From JBFEUI01 sp041547565 (lineage in GTDB: Bacteria > Pseudomonadota > Gammaproteobacteria > Thiohalomonadales > Thiohalomonadaceae), in assembly GCA_041547565.1 (NCBI GenBank), contig JBFEUI010000084.1, forward strand, positions 1 through 12,735: DNA of 12,735 bases, written 5' to 3'. How positions within the stretch are numbered: position 1 is the first letter of the stretch; each line of letters opens with the position of its first letter. The position numbers were made by a program, and so were the translations under genes. Of the stretch, positions 1-6,062 are shown one piece after another. Under the pieces are notes generated by a model. That model did no database searches and was not told the origin of the DNA. It saw only the letters and a list, made by a program, of their open reading frames with translations.

Positions 1-42
1 GCTCATGGGGCGCATTGTAACGCAGAGGGACAACAACAGGTG

Positions 43-154
43 AATGGGTGAGTAGGGGAATAGGCGAATCGAATATAGGGCGCCCCATGGGCGCCGCAGC
101 GACATCTGAATGGCGGGCACGGCCCGCCCTATGCGTCTCACCCACCCACCCATT
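43..154. repeat. Composite intergenic inverted-repeat element
   Basis: The sequence before the first gene is dominated by nested inverted repeats. A GC-rich stem-loop lies at 79-95 (7-bp arms GGCGCCC/GGGCGCC, loop CAT). A second lies at 112-128 (7-bp arms GGCGGGC/GCCCGCC, loop ACG). An outer pair encloses both: ATAGGGCG at 75-82 and its exact complement CGCCCTAT at 125-132. Further out, a G-rich stretch at 43-57 (AATGGGTGAGTAGG) is imperfectly complementary to a C-rich stretch near 139-154. The nesting resembles REP- or MITE-like intergenic elements, which are common in gammaproteobacteria. No coding sequence is visible here. It could also end transcription coming from the left, but no T-run follows the stems. 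Confidence 0.55.
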
Positions 155-217
155 TACCCCTCCACAACAAACGGTGCTAATCTAGCCCGACAAAAATGAA
201 ACAACTGGAGGGGTGCT

Positions 218-1147
218 ATGGAAGGGTTTGCTTCGTTTGTGCTGTTTCTGCTGGTGCTGGCCGTGGTGCTGGTGGTCCTTGGCGTCAAGTCTGTGCCCCA
301 GGGCAAGGAGTATACTGTGGAGCGCTTCGGGCGCTATACCCAGACGCTGCGTCCGGGGCTTAACCTGATCATTCCGATCATCGACCGCGTCGGTTACCGC
401 ATGAATATGAAGGAGCGCGTGCTGGATGTCCCCTCACAGGAGGTGATCACCAGTGATAACGCCATGGTGACGGTCGATGGCGTGGTCTTCTTTCAGGTGA
501 TGGATGCGGCCAAGGCCTCCTACGAGGTCGATCAACTCGAATACGCCATCCTCAACCTCACCATGACCAATATCCGTACCGTGATGGGCTCGATGGACCT
601 GGACCAGCTGCTGTCGCGCCGGGATGACATTAACGCCAAACTGCTCACGGTGGTGGATGATGCCACCACGCCCTGGGGGGTGAAGGTGACGCGCATCGAG
701 ATCAAGGACATCTCCCCGCCGCGGGACCTGGTCGATGCCATGGCCCGCCAGATGAAGGCGGAGCGTGAAAAGCGCGCCACGATACTCGAGGCGGAGGGCG
801 ATCGGCAGTCGGAGATCCTGCGTGCCGAGGGTGAGAAGCAGGCCGCTATCCTTGAGGCGGAGGGGCGTCGCGAGGCGGCCTTCCGTGATGCCGAGGCGCG
901 TGAGCGTGAGGCGGAGGCCGAGGCGAAGGCGACACACATGGTCTCCCAGGCCATCGAGAAGGGCGATGTCAACGCCATCAACTACTTCGTCGCCACCCGC
1001 TATGTGGAGGCGCTGCAGCAGATCGGCTCGGCGCAGAACCAGAAGGTCATCTTTATGCCGCTGGAGGCCTCCAGCGTGATCGGCTCGGTGGGCGGTATTG
1101 CCGAGCTGGCCAAAGAGGCCTTTGTGGCTCGGCAGGAGCAGGCGTGA
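218..1147 (+). CDS. qmcA: SPFH/Band 7 membrane protein, QmcA (stomatin/slipin) type
   Basis: This is a 309-aa SPFH-family protein of the QmcA (YbbK) type. Such proteins form large oligomeric assemblies on the inner membrane, linked to membrane quality control and FtsH-type proteolysis. Residues 4-23 form one hydrophobic N-terminal anchor. The family signature follows at about 25-57 (VPQGKEYTVERFGRY, then LRPGLNLIIPIIDRV). The Band 7 domain runs to about residue 178. Residues 179-244 form a long Glu/Ala/Arg-rich coiled coil with repeats of the type ILEAEGxRQ, as expected for ring assembly. The length fits the family (about 305 aa in E. coli). The start is supported by GGAGG at 207-211, six bases before the ATG. 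Its stop overlaps the start of the NfeD gene (TGATG), so the two are translationally coupled, as in E. coli ybbK-ybbJ. Confidence 0.93.
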   Translation: MEGFASFVLFLLVLAVVLVVLGVKSVPQGKEYTVERFGRYTQTLRPGLNLIIPIIDRVGYRMNMKERVLDVPSQEVITSDNAMVTVDGVVFFQVMDAAKASYEVDQLEYAILNLTMTNIRTVMGSMDLDQLLSRRDDINAKLLTVVDDATTPWGVKVTRIEIKDISPPRDLVDAMARQMKAEREKRATILEAEGDRQSEILRAEGEKQAAILEAEGRREAAFRDAEAREREAEAEAKATHMVSQAIEKGDVNAINYFVATRYVEALQQIGSAQNQKVIFMPLEASSVIGSVGGIAELAKEAFVARQEQA

Positions 1148-1599
1148 TGGCGGTGCTGTTTGAGCAGGTAACGCACTGGACCTGGTGGATACTGGCTGTT
1201 GTGCTGCTGGTGCTGGAGGCCTTTGCACCCGGTACCTTCTTTATGTGGATGGGGTTCTCCGCGATTGTCGTCGGACTGATTTTGCTGATTTCACCAATGA
1301 TGGGCTGGGAGTACCAGGTACTTGTATTTGCTGTGCTGTCGGTCGCCAGCATCGTGGTCTGGCGCAGTTATTTCCGCAAGCATCCGGTGACCACCGATCA
1401 GCCGGCACTCAATCGCCGCGGTGAACAGTACATCGGCCGCACCTTCACCCTGGAAGAGCCTATTATTAACGGAAACGGCAAGATTCGTGTCGACGATACC
1501 ACCTGGAAGATTATCGGTGAGGAGTGCGGGGCGGGGAGCCGGGTGAAAGTCACCGGTGTCGACGGCGTGATTCTGAAAGTGGATCTGATTGGTGACTGA
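1147..1599 (+). CDS. Short NfeD family membrane protein (QmcA partner, YbbJ-like)
   Basis: This 150-aa protein has hydrophobic segments at about residues 13-30, 33-50 and 57-73, then a soluble C-terminal domain (about 90-148). That domain has the NfeD OB-fold pattern, with IGRTFTLEEPIINGNGKIRV followed by W, a GAGSRVKV-like strand and a GVILKV strand. It lacks the serine-protease domain of long NfeD proteins, so it is the short NfeD1b-like form that usually accompanies an SPFH protein. The partnership with the preceding gene is inferred from this well-known pairing and from the one-base TGATG overlap. A GTG at 1144, immediately upstream in frame, is an alternative start. The ATG at 1147 is preferred because it fits the coupled stop-start. 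It probably modulates SPFH assembly; no enzymatic role is expected. Confidence 0.9.
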   Translation: MAVLFEQVTHWTWWILAVVLLVLEAFAPGTFFMWMGFSAIVVGLILLISPMMGWEYQVLVFAVLSVASIVVWRSYFRKHPVTTDQPALNRRGEQYIGRTFTLEEPIINGNGKIRVDDTTWKIIGEECGAGSRVKVTGVDGVILKVDLIGD

Positions 1600-1600
1600 T

Positions 1601-2029
1601 ATGTCCAAAACAGAGTTGAGGCATCTGAGCCCGCAACAGGCCTACCAGCTACTGGAGGAAAATCCGCGCGGTGTGCTGATCGACATCCGTTCCAACATGG
1701 AATACCTGTTCGTCGGCCACCCGAAGGGGGCGATCCATATCCCCTGGATCGACGAGCCCGACTGGGTGGTCAATCCCAATTTCGTGCGCCAGATTCGCGA
1801 ACTGATGCTAGGCGGGATTATCTGTGACGACGATTCGGGCTGTGCCCCGCTTGTGCTTATCTGCCGCAGCGGCAAACGTTCGATCGAGGCGGGCAACGCC
1901 CTGATCGAGGCCGGTTTCAAGGATGTCTATAACGTGCTTGAGGGTTTTGAGGGGGAGCTGGACGAGAACCACCACCGCAGCACACTGGGCGGCTGGCGTT
2001 TCGAGGGGCTGCCCTGGGAGCAGTGCTAG
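1601..2029 (+). CDS. Single-domain rhodanese-like protein
   Basis: This 142-aa protein is a single rhodanese domain. It has the N-terminal pattern SPQQAYQLLEE...VLIDIRSNMEY, then GHPKGAIHIPW, and the active-site loop LICRSGKRS with the predicted catalytic cysteine at residue 88. CRSGKRS matches the CxxGxR(S/T) loop that binds persulfide sulfur. The ending NVLEGFEGEL...GWRFEGLPW is typical of bacterial single-domain rhodaneses. It should move sulfane sulfur through a cysteine persulfide; donor and acceptor cannot be read from sequence. An extra cysteine is the last residue (Cys142). No signal peptide is visible, so it is probably cytoplasmic. The ATG lies one base after the NfeD stop, making this the third gene of the operon. 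The in-frame TTG at 1589 is a less likely start. Confidence 0.9.
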   Translation: MSKTELRHLSPQQAYQLLEENPRGVLIDIRSNMEYLFVGHPKGAIHIPWIDEPDWVVNPNFVRQIRELMLGGIICDDDSGCAPLVLICRSGKRSIEAGNALIEAGFKDVYNVLEGFEGELDENHHRSTLGGWRFEGLPWEQC

Positions 2030-2044
2030 CCTGTGACAATGTCA

Positions 2045-2071
2045 GCGGCGGACGCTTCCCGTGTCCGCCGC
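2045..2071. terminator. GC-rich stem-loop after the rhodanese operon
   Basis: A perfect 9-bp stem (GCGGCGGAC at 2045-2053, GTCCGCCGC at 2063-2071) encloses a 9-base loop. It sits 15 bases after the rhodanese stop and between two convergent transcription units. The position fits a transcription terminator working in one or both directions. No run of T follows on either side, so it is not a classical intrinsic terminator; it may instead protect the mRNA 3' end. Confidence 0.45.
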
Positions 2072-2134
2072 CTATCGCTTGGTGCACGGCACGTTCCCTG
2101 AGCCGTATATCCAGAGTCAAACGATCGCCTTCGC

Positions 2135-2359
2135 CTACCAGCTCACCAGTTGTGCCGACACGCCGGCCTCGTGTGTCATGGCCAGCAATTCCTGGGGAGC
2201 AGTGAGCTCCTCGTTGTAGCAGACAAAGACCAGGTGCGGTTTCTCGGACCGGTAGCAGCTGGTCACATTGCCGGCGAATGGTCTGATTTGTGTCAGCAGG
2301 TTCTCGCGTTGCGCCTCCGTTAACGTTTCGTCGATGTGAAGCAGGGTCTCTCTGGCCAT
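2135..2359 (-). CDS. Small 74-aa ferredoxin-fold-like protein, paralogue A
   Basis: This is a 74-aa soluble protein beginning MARETLLHIDETLTEAQREN. It aligns without gaps to its upstream neighbour (30 of 74 identical by hand count), so the two arose by tandem duplication. The order of predicted strands and helices (LLHID strand, LTEAQRENLLTQI helix, LVFVCYN strand, PQELLAMTHEAG helix, AQLV strand) suggests a beta-alpha-beta-beta-alpha-beta ferredoxin-like fold, similar to heavy-metal-associated domains. The metal-binding CXXC of those domains is absent. Cysteines are at residues 35 and 47 only and are not shared with the paralogue. The start is supported by AAGGAG nine bases upstream. No signal peptide or membrane segment is seen. 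Function unknown; a protein-interaction or metal-sensing role is speculation. Confidence 0.82.
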   Translation of the reverse strand: MARETLLHIDETLTEAQRENLLTQIRPFAGNVTSCYRSEKPHLVFVCYNEELTAPQELLAMTHEAGVSAQLVSW

Positions 2360-2432
2360 CTCACTGGTCTCCTTAACGTGGGAAGTTGCAGGTTCACAGC
2401 AGCGGTTGTGCCGGGTGGTCAGAAATACGCGA

Positions 2433-2657
2433 CTACAGATCGACGACCTGGGCGTGGATGCCGGTCTCCTCGGCAATGTCCACCAGGTCGTGCGGGCACA
2501 GCTCCTCCGGGTCGTAGGCCACGAACATCATGTGCGACCTGGCGGAGTGCAGGTGGGGTTCAAGGACACCGGGGCGGTTGCCGAATGAGCGCATCAGATT
2601 GCTTTGCTCGGCTTCGGTCAGGTCTTCATCGATATGGAGCAGGATCTCGCGTGCCAT
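2433..2657 (-). CDS. Small 74-aa ferredoxin-fold-like protein, paralogue B
   Basis: This 74-aa protein beginning MAREILLHIDEDLTEAEQSN is the first gene of the minus-strand pair. It matches paralogue A in length and shares MARE, LLHIDE and LTEA near the N-terminus, then F-V-x-Y near residues 45-48 and AQ-V at the end. A PGV turn after the first helix (residues 29-31) recalls HMA-type domains, but no CXXC is present. It has one cysteine (54) and several histidines (8, 35, 37, 42, 56, 68); any metal binding through them is only inferred. The ATG at 2657 is chosen over the in-frame ATG at 2675 because AGGAGG lies six bases before it and paralogue A starts at the same residue. The 73-base gap to paralogue A holds that gene's own ribosome site. 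Confidence 0.83.
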   Translation of the reverse strand: MAREILLHIDEDLTEAEQSNLMRSFGNRPGVLEPHLHSARSHMMFVAYDPEELCPHDLVDIAEETGIHAQVVDL

Positions 2658-3061
2658 TACACACCTCCTTTCCATGTTTGCTTAATCTGTACTCTAGCCC
2701 GTGAATGGTCCATTGCAAGGTGGATTTCAGATAATAATTTCCGCTATAAGATGATGCTTATCTGCAGGTGATGTCATATAAAATCCAGTGATGCCCGCTT
2801 TTTCGTGTTTGCATGTGCTCACTTACGTTAAGGCATTTATGTGCCAGGGGATGCCTGCACCAAAGCTGCCGTTGAGGCCTGTCGGAGAGGGTTGGGTACC
2901 TGAAAAGAGCCGTATAATTTGAATCTGTTCTCATTTCCGGACCATGACACCGGAGCCACGCCAATAGTGGATACCTGGTCACAGTATTTACCACCTCGCT
3001 ATACAATGATTACCCTACAGAGCAAGGCTAAATGCTCCCCAGTTTCCGCGAGGCCAGAGCC
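2658..3061. other. Long intergenic region between divergent genes
   Basis: This stretch of about 400 bases lies between the 74-aa pair (minus) and the 124-aa gene (plus). It is more AT-rich than its surroundings and shows no convincing gene. It contains possible divergent promoters. For the minus strand, TTGCAA (2713-2718) and TAGAGT (complement of 2691-2696) are 16 bases apart. For the plus strand there is a perfect TATAAT at 2913-2918 with only a weak upstream box (TTGGGT, 2892-2897). A second plus-strand possibility is TATACA at 3000-3005 with TGGTCA at about 2976-2981. These are guesses from consensus only. Apart from them I see nothing in the region. Confidence 0.4.
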
Positions 3062-3436
3062 ATGTCAGACAAGCGCTATCACATTATTTTCTCCGGCAAA
3101 ATCAAGCCGCACATGGATATTGATACGGTCAAGGCCAATCTTGCGCTGTCGCTGAATCTGAACGAAAGCAAGCTGAAGCGGCTGTTCTCTGGTGAGGAGA
3201 TCCTGCTCAAGCACTGCTCCTCCATTAAAGAGGCCGAGCGTATCTCGGAGCGGTTTGAGCAATCAGGCGCTCTGTGTCTGGTACGTGACACGCTCTCCCC
3301 CAAGAGCAATCCGGTCGTGGAAGCGGGCAGCGAGAGCTCGCTAATTCGCCTGTTGAAAAGCGGTGGTGAAGAGGCGGGCAGCACCTCCATGTTTACACGA
3401 CTGGTCTCCGGTTTTCGCAAACGCAAACACGGCTAA
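3062..3436 (+). CDS. Conserved cytosolic protein with a YxxxFSGxI-type N-terminal domain
   Basis: This 124-aa protein begins MSDKRYHIIFSGKIKPHMDI. Residues 4-75 follow a pattern recalled from the N-terminal region of many proteobacterial membrane proteins (DUF805-, RDD- or TM2-type). In it, a strand carrying F-x-G-x-I is followed by a helix with VKANLA, then LKRLFSGEEILLK, a helix EAERISERFEQSGA and a final strand LCLV. Here the domain stands almost alone. It is followed by a polar Ser/Glu/Gly-rich tail (about 80-110) and a basic C-terminus (GFRKRKHG), with no membrane segment. Function is unknown. The start ATG has a modest GAGG upstream; an in-frame ATG at 3032 would add ten residues and is less likely. 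The gene is monocistronic, ending at the terminator at 3473-3496. Confidence 0.8.
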   Translation: MSDKRYHIIFSGKIKPHMDIDTVKANLALSLNLNESKLKRLFSGEEILLKHCSSIKEAERISERFEQSGALCLVRDTLSPKSNPVVEAGSESSLIRLLKSGGEEAGSTSMFTRLVSGFRKRKHG

Positions 3437-3472
3437 CCGATCTCCCCTACCCAGGATCTTTCATCAACCTCT

Positions 3473-3496
3473 GCCCTGCTCTGCAGGGCTTTTTTT
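3473..3496 (+). terminator. Intrinsic (Rho-independent) terminator
   Basis: A perfect 7-bp stem, GCCCTGC (3473-3479) and GCAGGGC (3483-3489), with a TCT loop is followed at once by seven T (3490-3496). It lies 37 bases after the stop of the 124-aa gene. This is the clearest intrinsic terminator in the window. Confidence 0.92.
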
Positions 3497-3499
3497 ATG

Positions 3500-3584
3500 T
3501 CCAGGGATGGACGGTATGCCGCGGGTGCATGGATGCACAGAAGCGGCGTTCCAGGGATGGACGGTATGTCGCGGGTGCATGGAT
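3500..3584. repeat. Two-copy 35-bp direct repeat with 50-bp period
   Basis: A 35-bp unit at 3500-3534, starting TCCAGGGATGGACGGTATG, recurs at 3550-3584 with one difference (C3519 versus T3569). The 15 bases between copies (3535-3549) differ from what follows copy two. The unit begins only three bases after the terminator T-run. A C5/G5 inverted pair (3592-3596 and 3603-3607) follows. This looks like a short array of dispersed intergenic repeats rather than CRISPR, because there are only two units and one spacer. Confidence 0.8.
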
Positions 3585-3764
3585 CTCGATACCCCCTTGA
3601 GCGGGGGCACAGGTGCGTTCTTCACCCTGCGCATTGCATGAAAAAGCCCCTGCTCCCGAGCATGCCCCATCATCCAGAATATATCGACTATACTGTTGCT
3701 AATAACTTAGTGATTTACTGCGAATATAGTGTTTGCCGTCACCGAAACGGCAAGGAGGTGTGAT
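3585..3764. promoter_or_regulatory. AT-rich upstream region of the DsrC-like gene
   Basis: Between the direct repeat and the DsrC-like start, base composition turns AT-rich from about 3675. Possible -10 elements are TATACT (3689-3694) and TATAGT (3725-3730), but no good -35 box lies at the right distance from either. The promoter is therefore inferred from position and composition. A strong ribosome site, AAGGAGG (3752-3758), sits six bases before the ATG at 3765. Confidence 0.3.
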
Positions 3765-4136
3765 ATGCATGGCGCAGATATCAACAAATACATCAACAGC
3801 GAGCGCACCACCACTATCGACTCCCGCGGCAATTTTGCCGAGCTGGAGCCCTGGGATGAGGAGAAGGTCGATATTCGCGCCCGTGAGCTGGGTATCGAGA
3901 TGAATGACTTCCATTGGGAGGTGCTGGTCTACCTGCGCGAGCACTTCCTCATCCACGGCCAAGTCAAAAGCGCGCGGCTGCTGGTCGAGGAACTGGGTCG
4001 TGCCTTCGCCGATGAGGGCGGACGGCGCTTTCTCTATCAGTTGTTCCCCGGCGGCCCGGTAACGCAGGGCTGCTATCTGGCCGGGGTGCCGCTGCCGCCG
4101 CACGCCAGTGATCCCTCGTTCGGCAGCGTGGAGTAG
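3765..4136 (+). CDS. DsrC/TusE-family sulfur-relay protein with atypical C-terminus
   Basis: This 123-aa protein belongs to the DsrC/TusE/DsvC family. Recognisable features are the middle part (ELGIEMNDFHWEVLVYLREHFLIHGQ, residues 41-66) and the C-terminal arm LYQLFPGGPVTQGCYLAGVP (about 90-109). Canonical DsrC carries two cysteines on the flexible arm, one in the QxC motif and one as penultimate residue after GLPKPTG. Here the first is kept (Cys103), but the end is PLPPHASDPSFGSVE with no second cysteine. It therefore cannot form the intramolecular DsrC disulfide, and it differs from TusE, which keeps the penultimate cysteine. It may be a DsrC-like relay or regulatory protein of sulfur metabolism. 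The ATG at 3765 is set by AAGGAGG six bases upstream. It is probably monocistronic. Confidence 0.88.
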   Translation: MHGADINKYINSERTTTIDSRGNFAELEPWDEEKVDIRARELGIEMNDFHWEVLVYLREHFLIHGQVKSARLLVEELGRAFADEGGRRFLYQLFPGGPVTQGCYLAGVPLPPHASDPSFGSVE

Positions 4137-4151
4137 CGCCCGGAATATGAT

Positions 4152-4218
4152 CGGGGCCAAGCCCCGCATTCACCGTTCGTTCCGGCCTGTACCGGCGGTT
4201 GACGCCGGTGCAGGCCGG
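4152..4218. repeat. Two stem-loops between the DsrC-like gene and tetR
   Basis: The first hairpin (4152-4166) has 6-bp arms CGGGGC/GCCCCG around CAA. The second (4182-4218) has 15-bp arms, CCGGCCTGTACCGGC and GCCGGTGCAGGCCGG, around a 7-base loop. Its only imperfection is a T-G wobble. The pair lies 15-82 bases after the DsrC-like stop and before the tetR operator. No T-run follows, so these are either non-classical terminators insulating tetR or REP-like elements. Confidence 0.55.
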
Positions 4219-4229
4219 GGCGTATATTG

Positions 4230-4249
4230 AAAAGCAATTGATTACTCAC
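4230..4249 (-). promoter_or_regulatory. Putative TetR operator, copy 1 (before tetR)
   Basis: The sequence AAAAGCAATTGATTACTCAC ends 11 bases before the tetR start codon. The same 20 bases with one change occur on the opposite strand at 4878-4897, just before the efflux genes. A shared site at both ends of a TetR gene is what an autoregulated repressor with a divergent or downstream target produces. Placed over the presumed tetR promoter and leader, it should mediate autorepression. Confidence 0.72.
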
Positions 4250-4260
4250 AAATTGGGCGA

Positions 4261-4848
4261 ATGGGAAAACCACACGAAGAGCGCAAGCGCGAGATTATCG
4301 AGGCGACGATGGATCTGGCGGTGGACAAGGGGTTGAAGAAACTCACCACCCAGGCCATTGCCGATCGCATCGGTATCGCACAGCCGACGATATTTCGCCA
4401 CTTCAAGACCCGCGACGCCATCTTCGCGGCCGTGATCAACTGGGTCGGTGACAGCCTGTTCAAGGTGATAGGCGGCCTGTTCAGCGGAAAGGGGCCTGCG
4501 GACGAGCGTCTGCACCAGCTCATCCTGCGCCAGCTGGGTTTTATCAGCCAGCACCGGGCGATTCCGCGCGTGCTGTTCTCCGACAGGCTGCACCTGGAGT
4601 CGCCGCAGCTCAAGGGTGTGGTGCAGAAGATGATGGAGCGCTATGTCCAGCATCTGGAGAAGCTGCTGCGGCAGGGTATTGAGGAGGGGGCATTTCGTGC
4701 GGACATGGACGCCCCCCGGGTGGCCCGCTACATCGCCGCGATGATCCAGGGTCTGGTGATGCGCTGGTCGATCTACGATTTCAATTTTTCCCTGGAAGAT
4801 GAGGCCGAGTCACTGTGGCAGTTTCTCTGGCCTTCGTTGCGCCCCTAG
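4261..4848 (+). CDS. TetR/AcrR family transcriptional regulator of the RND efflux operon
   Basis: This 195-aa protein has a TetR-type N-terminal DNA-binding domain. Its helix-turn-helix lies at about residues 28-49, with LTTQAIADRIGIAQPTIFRHF followed by KTRDAIF, very close to the family pattern. The remainder (about 60-195) is the divergent helical ligand-binding and dimerisation domain; its ligand cannot be predicted. The length is typical. It lies directly upstream of, and in the same direction as, the membrane fusion protein and RND pump genes, so it is most likely their repressor, released by a pump substrate. The operator-like copies at 4230-4249 and 4878-4897 support control of both itself and the pump. 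The ribosome site before the ATG is weak, which suits a low-abundance repressor. Confidence 0.92.
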   Translation: MGKPHEERKREIIEATMDLAVDKGLKKLTTQAIADRIGIAQPTIFRHFKTRDAIFAAVINWVGDSLFKVIGGLFSGKGPADERLHQLILRQLGFISQHRAIPRVLFSDRLHLESPQLKGVVQKMMERYVQHLEKLLRQGIEEGAFRADMDAPRVARYIAAMIQGLVMRWSIYDFNFSLEDEAESLWQFLWPSLRP

Positions 4849-4864
4849 CGTTCCGGGGTTTTTT
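4842..4864 (+). terminator. Possible weak terminator overlapping the tetR stop
   Basis: CCCC (4842-4845) can pair with GGGG (4855-4858) across a 9-base loop, followed by six T (4859-4864). The stem is only 4 bp and overlaps the tetR stop codon. It could partly separate tetR transcription from the pump genes, which have their own operator just downstream. Confidence 0.35.
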
Positions 4865-4877
4865 ATTTGCATTAAAA

Positions 4878-4897
4878 GTGAGTAATTAATTGCTTTT
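4878..4897 (+). promoter_or_regulatory. Putative TetR operator, copy 2 (before the efflux genes)
   Basis: GTGAGTAATTAATTGCTTTT lies 16 bases before the membrane fusion protein ATG. Its reverse complement matches copy 1 at 19 of 20 positions. The centre AATTAATT is a perfect palindrome, and the 14-bp core AGTAATTAATTGCT is nearly symmetric, as expected for binding by a dimeric TetR protein. Its position suggests that the repressor blocks the pump promoter. Confidence 0.75.
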
Positions 4898-4913
4898 ATT
4901 CGGGAGAGGGAGC

Positions 4914-6062
4914 ATGGAGCAAAACAGAGTTGGTGGTAGCTGGGCGACGAGGATAGGCCGGGGCCGGGCCATACTGGGACTGGTTGCGGCAGGCATCGTG
5001 GTCATGGCGCTTGCGCTCCTGCGTCTGAGTGACCGCCTCGCCACCCCTGAAGTGAAAGCGCCGCCCCCCCCGCTGGTAAAGACCGAGCCGGCAACGCCGC
5101 GCACGCTGGTACTGACCTCCAGCTACAGCGGCAGTATCGAGTCGCGGCGCCGCGTGACGCTTTCTGCCCGGTTGGCCACCACGGTGCTTGAGCGCCACGT
5201 CAGGGAGGGGGATGTGGTGACCCAGGGGCAGCTGCTGGTGCGGCTCGATGATACCGAGCAGCGGCAGGAACTGCAGCGGCTGCAGGCCGCGGCGAAACGC
5301 ATCAGCGCCGACCTGGACTACTGGCGCAATCAGCTGAAGATCGACCAGCGCCTGTTCAGTGAACACACCATCAGCGAACAGAAACTGCAGGATACCCGGC
5401 GCCAGGCAAGCACCTTGACGGCTGCACTGGCGGAGAGCCGCCAGGCGGTCTCCACTGCGCGCACCCGCCTGGGTTATGCCGAGGTGCTCGCCCCCTTTAG
5501 CGGTGTCGTGCAGTCGCTGTTGGCGGACACGGGGGAGACGGTGGGCCCGGGTACCCCGCTGCTGGAAATGGTCGATAGCGAGAGTCTGAAGGCGGTGATC
5601 AGGGCGCCGCAGGTGGACGGCGGCACGCTTGAAACGGGCCTGCCTGTCTATCTGCGCCAACACTATCTGGCCAGCGGCTGGCACGGGCAGATCATGCGCA
5701 TCCACCCGGCAGTGGATCCCCGCAGCCGCAATCTTACGCTGGAGGTGGATGTGCCCGCGCACAACCGTGACCGGCTGCGCCCCGGTATGAGTGTGGAGGC
5801 CGAGGTGGAACTGGCACGGTTTGAGTCGGTGATCACGGTGCCGCTGCAGGCGCTGCAGCAGCGTGACGGACGTGAGGGTGTGTTCATTGTGCGCGATGGC
5901 CGTGCCCACTGGCTGGCGGTGACACGTGGCGCGATACAGGGTGATCGCGTGCAGCTGACCGATGGCATTGCCGCGGGTGACAGGGTCATTGTGACGCCGC
6001 ATCCGGCGCTGCAGCCGGGCAGTGCGGTGCAGGTCCATACGGGGAGCGAGACGCTGTCGTGA
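4914..6062 (+). CDS. RND efflux membrane fusion protein (periplasmic adaptor)
   Basis: This 382-aa periplasmic adaptor (HlyD/AcrA superfamily) links an RND pump to an outer-membrane channel. It has an N-terminal membrane anchor at about residues 19-37 and a Pro-rich linker (about 49-53). The first lipoyl half-motif is at about 84-113 (VLERHVREGDVVTQGQLLVRLDD). An alpha-helical hairpin covers about 114-190, and the second lipoyl half follows (VLAPFSGVVQSLLADTGETVGPGTPLLEM). The beta-barrel and membrane-proximal domains come last, with IHPAVDPRSRNLTLEV. There is no lipobox cysteine, so the anchor is transmembrane. The ATG at 4914 follows GGGAG by seven bases and is preferred to an in-frame TTG at 4890, which lies inside the operator. 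Its stop overlaps the GTG start of the pump gene by 4 bp. Confidence 0.93.
   Translation: MEQNRVGGSWATRIGRGRAILGLVAAGIVVMALALLRLSDRLATPEVKAPPPPLVKTEPATPRTLVLTSSYSGSIESRRRVTLSARLATTVLERHVREGDVVTQGQLLVRLDDTEQRQELQRLQAAAKRISADLDYWRNQLKIDQRLFSEHTISEQKLQDTRRQASTLTAALAESRQAVSTARTRLGYAEVLAPFSGVVQSLLADTGETVGPGTPLLEMVDSESLKAVIRAPQVDGGTLETGLPVYLRQHYLASGWHGQIMRIHPAVDPRSRNLTLEVDVPAHNRDRLRPGMSVEAEVELARFESVITVPLQALQQRDGREGVFIVRDGRAHWLAVTRGAIQGDRVQLTDGIAAGDRVIVTPHPALQPGSAVQVHTGSETLS

Noticed and set aside
2758..3006. Minus-strand frame of 82 codons in the long intergenic region
   Set aside because: No ribosome site, no recognisable pattern, and AT-rich composition unlike the genes around it.
3500..3584. 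CRISPR array
   Set aside because: Only two repeat copies with a 15-base spacer and no cas genes; spacer length is wrong for CRISPR.
3643..3668. Minus-strand terminator (small TGCTC/GAGCA stem near AAAAAGCCCC)
   Set aside because: The stem is only 5 bp with a 2-base loop, and no minus-strand gene ends there.
3497..3763. Plus-strand frame of 88 codons through the direct repeats
   Set aside because: It consists of repeat DNA and the DsrC promoter region, starts at the terminator T-run and has no ribosome site.
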